NCBI RefSeq assembly: GCF_000224145.3
Contig: NC_020170.2
Location: 1,258,300-1,322,299, forward strand
DNA: 64,000 bases
Direction of reading: 5' to 3'
DNA from: Ciona intestinalis
Taxonomy: Eukaryota > Chordata > Ascidiacea > Phlebobranchia > Cionidae
Shown here in pieces: positions 56,705 through 64,000 of the stretch. The translations under genes were made by a program, and so were the position numbers. The notes below the pieces were generated by a model. That model did no database searches, had not been told where the DNA came from, and saw nothing but the letters and a program-made list of their open reading frames with translations. Positions within the stretch are counted from its first letter, which is position 1. Every line of letters starts with the position of its first letter.

Positions 56705-57198
56705 CACAGAAATAAAAAAGAATAGAAGGCGCATCTCCAATGTCGGCAAAGGAGAGAGCACGATACACTGTCTCTCTTTCGCAGGTCGTTCCCGTTAACT
56801 ATTGTAGTCAATGGAGTCGATGACGTTTTGTGTAGTTTTTCTTCGTTTTTTGACTTAATTTAAAGTTATTGTGTAAAAAAACTATTTTCTAATATATATA
56901 TATTTCTAAAAAAACGTTTGTTTGAAATTTTTAATTAATTTTTTTAAATAATTAAATTTCCTAAACAAGTGGTAAACTGTAAGCGTTAACGTACCAAATA
57001 ACTAAACTAGCCTAACAAACTTAAAAAGTTGGTGTAGTTTTTATTATAAACAGCTAAAACCGTCCAAAAATACTATGCGCCTATCTTTTACAATGGAGAC
57101 GAAGGGAAATGGGGACGGAGTTGGCGGTCACGTGAATAGAAAAAAGAATATATCACGGTTTTGGGCAATTGCGCGTTCTACTCTTTTTTATTTCTATG
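56705..57198 (+). mobile_element. hAT-like non-autonomous element, direct copy
   Basis: 494 bp, starting CACAGAAATAAAAAAGAATA and ending CTTTTTTATTTCTATG. It is flanked on both sides by GTGTAAAA (56697-56704 and 57199-57206), a perfect 8-bp target-site duplication, as hAT transposases produce. No transposase is encoded. The element ends 12 bases before the ATG taken as the start of the CARF-like gene, and its own sequence is open in the same frame from 57075. Confidence 0.82.
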
Positions 57199-57209
57199 GT
57201 GTAAAACAG

Positions 57210-59866
57210 ATGTGTTATGTGTTTGGTCACGTGCCTAAATTTAAAAGAAGCAGAACCAAAAGTTACAAAATGTTCAACTCGAGTGAGAACCTACGAGGGA
57301 CCGTCTCGAATATGTAAGTAGTATGTAAAAAATCTGTTTGTCAACCGTTGACTGTTTTAATATGGTTTAGTAATGCGCCCATTTCTTGTACTCGTGTGGT
57401 GGCAGTAACAACAACCCGGCTACAGCCTACAGTTCCTGAAGCAACACAAGAAGCAATGGAAGTAAAACAACGCTGTGTAGATAAACAAACACAGTTCGTT
57501 ATTAAGTATAGTTCATACGAGGAGGTCAAAGAAGCAATACATGAGTTTGAAAAGGCTACTCAAACAAAATATATATTTTTTAGAAAAGATAAACATGGTA
57601 AATATCCATCATCCATGTATTGCAGTATTTCTTTTAGCTGGTGTCGGTGACCAAAGAATTTTTTTGTCCTCAAATGATTTTCCGGTCTTACTCATTTACC
57701 ACTTTGTCCGGCGCCGTGGTATAGTGGTTAGCGTGCCTGCCTGTAACCCAGAGGTAATAGGTTCAAGGCTCGACGCTGCTACCATTGTTGGCGTATGTGT
57801 CCTTGGGCAAGACACTTAACGGCAATTGCCTTAACCCAGTGGCTAAATTATCAGCCATACATAAACAAAATGAAAAAATTCCAAAAAAATAATCACCCAC
57901 AAAGTAACATACATGGTAACTCGTAAGCTGGCACGAGGTGTTAAACCCGTGTGATAACGACTGTCGTTTTCCGGCCACGCGAGGGTAAAGTAAGTTACAT
58001 TCATTCACTAAAAATACCTATATTGGTTGATAATGATATTCACAAAATAGTATTATTTAAGTTTAGTTTGGTAAACCTTTTGAGTTTTCATGGACTTGGA
58101 CTTGCTTAAGGTTAACGATTTATTACGTCACAATAGCAATATGCTATTACAATAAGGCACATGCACTGTTTAGTGCTGGTAAAAACCTTAATACCAAACA
58201 AATTGTTTAATCTGTAATGTAAATATGAAATACGCATTCTGTGCCCTGATAATCTAATCTTTGTTTAATTCAAGGCTCAGTGTAAAAAATACGATGATGC
58301 AGCACTTTTAGTTTTTGCTTACTTGCTAAAGAATTACCTACCTATTATTAGTTGTGATTTAGGTTATAAATCAATGTAGGTGAAAAATATACCTTAAGTT
58401 TACAAATATCTATTTTTAGTCTCTATTTTTTTGCTATCACCTCTTGTACACTTCCAAAATAAGTATTATTTATGTATATATTTCTTACCAAATGGAATTT
58501 AAGAATATGTAGAGGTGCAAGTTTAATATTAAAAATCTAGCAAGAGGCATAAGAACAAAGATGCAATCCTCTTCTTTTTTTAGATCCGAAAAAGAACCAT
58601 GTGCAGTGGGACCAAGAAACTGTTCCATACGTTGTGAAGTCGTTTACAAAATATGAATGCGAATATGGAAAAGATAGAAATAGATTAAGAAATTTAAAGA
58701 GAAGAGCAAACACTCCACATCCAACATTAGATGTGCCACAAACAAAATACCTTCGAGTATTGGGTTCTAAAAAAAGGGATTGTCCAGCAAGGTTAACTGT
58801 AAGAGAGATTAGGGCTTTTCCAGATTATGAGGTATGTATGTGTAGTATTGGAAAGCATTGGCTAGTGGATAAATCCTTGTTTTTTGGAAATTAATTATAA
58901 CTTTTGGGGAATAAATAAATGTTATTCATTCAAATTTAATTTAGTAATATTGATTTTACATTTTATAGATTGCATCTCCTGATAAAACTGTTAAAATGAG
59001 AGTTTCTACATATTTGAAAAAAACTGGTTTGTCAGCAGTTCAAAATCAAACTACTTACTACTTTGTTAAATTTCCTTTGCTTGACGAACACCATGGACAC
59101 GTGATCGAACAGGTATGAAGAAAAGTTTAATGTTTACTTTTTGATCACTGATTACTTTTTGTTCAGTTTAATTTATTAAATCCATTAGTCCTCAGGTTTT
59201 GCAGAAGAGTTGGATAGCAGGGTGTTTGATCAATTGGGTGTATTAATGAGCAATCGTATCCCACAAAAAAATTTGTTTAAAGAACTAAAGTTGTTTGTTA
59301 TGAATGAATTGTTCAAGGATAGAGAACCACCTATGCCAAATGACAGACGCTTTTTCCCGACAAAACAAGGTTTTCGTGAAAACTACTTGCGTATTAAACA
59401 AAATCTAGCAGTTGCAAAGGTTGATGACATGCCATCTACATCTCAAAATATAATACAAAATACTGATTCAGTTTATGTTACTCTCGACCAAGAAATTGTT
59501 TGTTCATTTCAAGATGATGTTCGTTATACATGTGTGCCAGAGATTCAAGATGTAACCACTGATGTATGCCAACAAGTCCAACCTGTTGCTTATACCACTA
59601 ATAGTAGCCAGCACTGCAATACTGAGGAAAATTGCTCAAAGCGTGCTGTAAATGAAATGATTGAAATTGTGGACAATATAAAAGACGTTTTATGTGATAT
59701 TCAATCTGAACAAACCATTCAAAAAGCAAACATGGTGTTGCGTAATACTTTAGAAAATTTAAAAACGCTTTGTTTGAATAATGATACAAAAATTGATGAA
59801 TCTTGTCATTCTAGGAAAGTAAGGAAACGCAAGAGAAAAATTTCGACAAAACTTAGCTTGTGCTGA
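57210..59866 (+). CDS. ALS2CR8/CARF-like DNA-binding protein, copy A
   Basis: Five exons: 57210-57313, 57371-57597, 58584-58831, 58969-59112 and 59189-59866 (phases 2,1,0,0); 466 residues. The family signature runs through exons 2-4: EEVKEAIHEFEKATQTKY, then YECEYGKDRNRLRN, GSKKRDCPARLTVREI followed by FPDYE, and FPLLDEHHGHVIEQ. The spaced Cys, Cys, His and His (CEYG...DCPA...HHGH) suggest one zinc-binding DNA-binding fold. The last exon has FDQLGVLMSNRIPQKNLF, an acidic middle, a helical stretch (IEIVDNIKDVLCDIQ) and a basic end (RKVRKRKRKIS). The role is probably a transcription factor; in mammals CARF is calcium-responsive, but that property cannot be assumed here. A SINE lies in intron 2. 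The start is uncertain (57210, 57270, or inside the upstream element). Confidence 0.72.
57707..58010 (+). mobile_element. tRNA-derived SINE, near full length
   Basis: The head CCGGCGCCGTGGTATAGTGG (A-box TGGTATAGTGG), GGTTCAAGGCTCG (B-box), the body GTGTCCTTGGGCAAGACACT, an A-rich linker, and the tail GGTAACTCGTAAGCTGGCAC to TTACATTCATTCAC. ~300 bp, the best-preserved copy here, in intron 2 of CARF-like copy A. Confidence 0.88.
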
Positions 59867-60214
59867 GTAACACCAAATTAACTTTTAAAAAATAAGAATT
59901 CGTTTCTTTGTGTATTCATTTCTTTATTATGATTACATTGTGGTTCTGTTAATTATCAACGCGTTTTGCAGGTTTGTTTGCTTTAAAAAACTGTGTAGAA
60001 AGGATTGGTAAATGCAAATTGTAAACTATAAGTATCCTGGAAGTTGGAACTATTCGTGATATTTTCAGCATTAGTCCTGTAGCAGAAATTGTCAAGGCTA
60101 TTCAATGACAGAAATGTGGGAATACTGGTATGTACATTAGTTGGTCTTCCTTAATACTTAATGGATAACATGGTAATAAGGTTCTGAATGTTAAAAAAAT
60201 TTAGGTGTGGTAAG
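59867..60214. other. Spacer between the CARF-like paralogues
   Basis: ~350 bp, AT-rich. No clear AATAAA after copy A. AAAAAATTTAG at 60193-60203 looks like an acceptor just before the copy B start, so copy B may have an unseen upstream exon, a spliced leader, or be read from a shared transcript. Confidence 0.4.
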
Positions 60215-62936
60215 ATGGATTCATCCACTCCTGTTTCCGATAAAGCAGAAGATAATGGTGGACAAGTGGAAAACACACAATCGTGTGAAGTTAAACAAAC
60301 AAAGCAAGTTTTTCAATATAATTCAATGCAAGAGGTTAAACAAGCAATAGAGGACTTTGAAAAAGCCACTCATTCGAAGTATGTGTTTTTTCAAAAAAAA
60401 TATAAAAAGGGTTAGTATAATGATTGTAAGGATGTTGCATACTGGTCTGAGCTTTCTTCTTGTATCTAAAGCAGTGGCTCTTAAACTGGGGGGCGCGCCC
60501 CCCTAGGGCGGCGTGAAACACTCAGAAGGGGGGCGCGAAAAAACTATAAAATAAAGTGTTATTACAGTGGTGTTTAAAAGGCTAAAACACGACTCAGGTA
60601 AAATTAAATTAAAAAAGCAAACATTTAAGCCTGTTTTTAAACCTCTTACACATGCTAAATGATGAGCTGTCAATCCCTATTATGACGCAAATAATCGCCG
60701 TGTGAATTGCTATTATGTCGTAATTAATTGCCAGGCAAAACAATCGCTATTATGATGCAATGAATCCCTACTATTTCGTAAAAAAACAGTTTACCTGGCT
60801 AAGAAAAAAATGGTAAATATAGGGTGAAACTACAATGTAAACTGAACAGTTATTTGATTTTGATGAAGTGTTTTACGCAATAATACAGATACAGTCAACC
60901 AAGGGGGCGCGGTTTAAAGCATGTCCATTATGTCAGGTTTGGATGTGGTTGATCATGGCAGAAATTAATTGAACACCACTGTGGTAACTTAACAAAAAAG
61001 GAGGGGGGCAAGTTTGTTGAGATCTTCATTGGGGGGCGTGCTTCAAAAAGTTTAAGAACCCCTGATCTAAAGGATAATGGTTTGAAGCTTTCTGGCATTG
61101 TGGGCTTTTATATTGTTGGAACAACACACATGTTAATAATTGTTTCTGATTTCTAATGTGGTTTTAGCAATTATATCGACAGATTACCAGCGATAGCAAC
61201 ACTGTGCATTAAGCCAAACATTTCGTATAATCTTTGCCAATATTTTAAATATTTTGTTTAAATTAAAACCTTCATTAAAACAATTTAATAATAACACCTA
61301 ATACACATTATTTACCTGACTAATTTTCTAGATATCCTGAGCTCTTTCCTGCATTGGAGTAACGAAGGCATACCTTATATTATAAAATCATTCGCAAAAT
61401 ATGAATGTGAATATGGAAAAGATAGATGTAAAAATCGTAACTTGAAAACAAAAAAAACTGCGAATCACCACATGCTAGGTTCAAAAAAGAGAAACTGTAA
61501 AGCGTTCATATTCGTAAGAGAGATTATTACATATCCAGATTATAAGGTAATTCAATTTGGATATTCTGTTAATTTTTGGTAATTCTTGTGTATTAGGTTT
61601 GAATGTATATTTCTTTAAAATATTATTCTGTGTATGAACATGTACATCTATACCATTTCACCCTTATGTTTGTTAATGTTAAACTGTTTTATTCGCAGCA
61701 TGAATTTAAAAAGCATGTTCAAATAAAATCTCAAAAGGATAAAGTTTCAAGAAAACTAAGAAGCGTTGGTTTTTTATCTGTTCCACGGCAGATTACATGT
61801 TTTATTGTGGGGTTTCCCACTTCTGATGAACACTCTGGGCATCAGTTTGACCAGGTAACTTCTGAAACCCAGTGACCATATGTAGTTAAAAAGTTTAATT
61901 AAACTTTAATACTTGATGAGTGTGTTATTGTTCAAAATGATTTTCTTACTTTAATCTAGTTATCACAGACATTTGTTCAAATCTATAAAATAAATGATTG
62001 CATTAACTTTAAAATAAATGATTCCCTTTATAAAGTAAAGTTGCTGCATAGGTTGTCCCTAAAAAGCATGCATAATGTAATGAAGAAACCTGTTTTATAG
62101 CAACCGTCATTTCTCTGTAATAAAGGATAAATAAGTTTTAAATTCAAGAGGAATCTTACATCATTTTCTTATTTGTCTTTCAGTTGGATAAAATGAATTC
62201 TGATGATTTGGATGAGTTGGACAGTAGAGTGGTTGAGCATTTGGGTGTTTTGATTGACCAACGTGTGCCCTTCAAACAATTATTGCCAGAGTTGAAGTTA
62301 TATGTGGTCAATGTACTGTTTAAGGATAAAACACCACCTGTGCCAAACAACAGACATTTTTTTCCAACAAAGAAAACATTTTTTAAATATAACTGTCTTC
62401 TTAGACAAAAGAAAGGAAAAAAACGTAAAAACACAAATAAACAAAATCGTAAAAAGACCGAAGCCCAAACAACACCCGAAGCTCCCTCAACACCTGAAGA
62501 TCCTGCAACAGCTGAAACTTTGTTTCCAATTGGTGATCCAGCTTATGTTACATTCGACCACGAAATTGTTTGTGCTTTTCACGAGGGGGGTGTTTGTGAT
62601 CATGTGCATGAGATTCAAGATGCTGCCACTGATGTATATCTTATACAGCCTGATTACAATGCTGTAGATACTGCCCAGCAAAGCTTAGCTGAGGAAACCT
62701 TTACAGGTGGACATATGCATAAACTTATGAAAATCGTAGATGGTATAAAAGATGTATTACAAGATATGCAGTTTAACAAATCTCTTCAAGAAGCAGATGA
62801 TGTGTTATGCAATACCTTGGAAAATTTAAGGCAAATACGTCACAATGAAGATGCAGGAATAATGGAAACAAAGCGTAAACGAAAACTTTCTACTTCATTT
62901 GAATGTGATATTTATAATGACAGTTACGTGGTGTAA
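60215..62936 (+). CDS. ALS2CR8/CARF-like DNA-binding protein, copy B
   Basis: Four exons: 60215-60410, 61332-61546, 61699-61854 and 62184-62936 (phases 1,0,0); 439 residues. Exon order, phases and motifs match copy A: QEVKQAIEDFEKATHSKY, YECEYGKDRCKNRN, GSKKRNCKAFIFVREI, TSDEHSGHQFDQ, then VVEHLGVLIDQRVPFKQL and PVPNNRHFFPTKK. The Cys/Cys/His/His positions are kept, although the CPA of copy A is CKA here. An added basic, Thr/Pro-rich linker (RKKTEAQTTPEAPSTPED) follows. It ends with the same helical segment (MKIVDGIKDVLQDMQ) and a basic KRKRKLS. Start ATG taken at MDSSTPVSDK after an acceptor-like AG. Intron 1 holds a hAT-like element with perfect 8-bp flanking repeats. Confidence 0.72.
60472..61064 (+). 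mobile_element. hAT-like non-autonomous element with 8-bp duplication
   Basis: Starts CAGTGGCTCTTAAACTGGGG and ends AAAGTTTAAGAACCCCTG, imperfect inverted ends of the common hAT/Charlie type. It is flanked by ATCTAAAG on both sides (60464-60471 and 61065-61072). 593 bp; no transposase. G-rich GGGGGGCGCG blocks lie near both ends. Unrelated to the 494-bp pair upstream. Confidence 0.88.
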
Positions 62937-62941
62937 ATAAA
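62936..62941 (+). terminator. Poly(A) signal overlapping the stop of CARF-like copy B
   Basis: AATAAA starts on the last base of the TAA stop codon, so the 3' UTR would be a few tens of bases. Confidence 0.5.
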
Positions 62942-63274
62942 TTACAAAATGTTCTTCGTGGACACAATGTGTCCACACCTAAATTTTGTGCTGTTCGTTG
63001 TTTTACTATTATAGTTAATACACTTTGTATACCGTATTCTCTTTGATTTATATTCTCTTTAATTTTCCAAAAATCTATTCGGACAGTAGTGTAGAGGATA
63101 CCTAGTTCGTAACATAATGTTGTATTGCTGTAACTATATTAAGCGTTTTTCCCAGAGCCGTAGAAATACCGAGTAGACCAACCCATTGTTACGTAAAACA
63201 CAAATTGAACGGCAGTTTGGGTACAAAAAATAGGCAGATGCAGTAATTATCTAGTTTAATTACCTTATTTAAAC

Positions 63275-63572
63275 GTAACTTACTTTACCTTCGCATAGCC
63301 GGAATACGACAGTCGTTATAACACGGGTGTACTGCTTCATACACCCTATGCCAGCTTACGGTTACCACGTATGTTAATTTGTGGATAAATATTTTTTTAT
63401 GCATGGCTGATAATTTGGACAACCCATTGGTGATTACTGAGTTGGAGCAATTGTCGTTAAGTGTCTTGCCCAGAGACATACGCCCACAATGGGAGCAGTA
63501 ACCAGCCTTTTTCAACCCATTACCTTTGGGTTAAAGGCAGGCGCGCTAACCACTTTGCCCGGCGTTTTGCTG
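63275..63572 (-). mobile_element. tRNA-derived SINE, reverse orientation
   Basis: Reversed family order: GACAGTCGTTATAACACGGG, TTACGGTTACCACGTATG, GATAATTTGGACAACCCATT, AAGTGTCTTGCCCAGAGACA, and the tRNA-like head remnant CGCGCTAACCACTTTGCCCG. Nearly full length. Confidence 0.82.
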
Positions 63573-64000
63573 GTCGGTTTTCAACTAAAGGCATACAAGT
63601 TTCTTAATGACTTGGTCCGTGTAGCTGCAGCCGTTGGTAGCCTAAACTACATTAATAAAAGTATAACCATTAGTAAATATAAAATAGTGCCTTGCCAGCG
63701 TGTATTGTGTGACGTTTTCCCGCCAGCACTAAAAATGTATAAGTTACGTTTGTTACATTTTGTATCAAGAAAATGCTACAATCTTGCATAGCAACGCTTA
63801 ACATACACCGTTTAGCATACATCTAACATCTAAACTATATTTGCCCAAAATCTGCGATGCGGCTAAAAACCGTAAAAAAAAATCAAAAAATTACTTCAAC
63901 GTTAAGCTCACAAAATGACGTAACCTGACATCAACACTCATAGTATAACCATAGTATACTGAAGTGACAGTGGTATTACCAACAATCCATCTTCTTCAAA
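63573..64000. other. No gene seen
   Basis: AT-rich sequence to the window end. The open frame running from the SINE into 63791 is not supported by splice sites or family similarity. Confidence 0.4.

Overview
The window looks like tunicate nuclear DNA, most likely Ciona. It is AT-rich, with compact multi-exon animal genes, many short GT-AG introns, tRNA-derived SINEs (start G-GCGCCGTGG, then GGTTCAAGGC) and a very abundant small foldback repeat with ends like GGTGGGGAAGATGGGACACC. No prokaryotic or retroviral gene was recognised. Seven runs of N break the sequence, and several lie beside near-identical sequence, so some duplications may be unmerged haplotypes. All gene models were spliced by eye; where exon phases are given, the joins keep one open frame.

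Left third (1-21.7 kb): a ~850-bp tandem array (1-3060), short-period minisatellites (4.3-5.8 kb), and a ~0.9-kb tandem array (6.7-9.7 kb) whose units carry copies of exons from an unrecognised minus-strand gene (9697-13852). That gene contains two diverged copies of a YTIW...FKVWxPDN module. A hexanucleotide satellite and a nest of foldback and larger related DNA elements follow (14.3-18.3 kb). Next come two minus-strand housekeeping genes: ZNF207/BuGZ (zinc-finger, BUB3-binding family) and CMC1 (twin CX9C mitochondrial copper/COX assembly family).

Middle (21.7-47.5 kb): a CYP1-like cytochrome P450 (+, six exons), a head-to-head pair of unrecognised genes sharing a 194-bp promoter gap, LRRC23 (-, radial spoke protein, with a second copy of its first two exons beyond a gap), and a 14-exon animal lipoxygenase most like ALOX5 (+).

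Right third (47.5-64 kb): CDC20 (-, 12 exons, tail-to-tail with the lipoxygenase), a 5' fragment of ISCA1 (-) flanked by two inverted copies of a 494-bp hAT-like element, and two tandem paralogues with the ALS2CR8/CARF DNA-binding signature (+).

The genes do not form one pathway. They are a mixed set: spindle checkpoint (BuGZ, CDC20), mitochondrial assembly (CMC1, ISCA1), oxidative metabolism (P450, lipoxygenase), cilia (LRRC23) and transcription (CARF-like). The best candidates for new biology are the tandem-module gene at 9.7-13.9 kb, the extended CMC1, the lipoxygenase ending in valine, the P450 with a long tail, and the hAT element abutting the first exon of a CARF-like gene.
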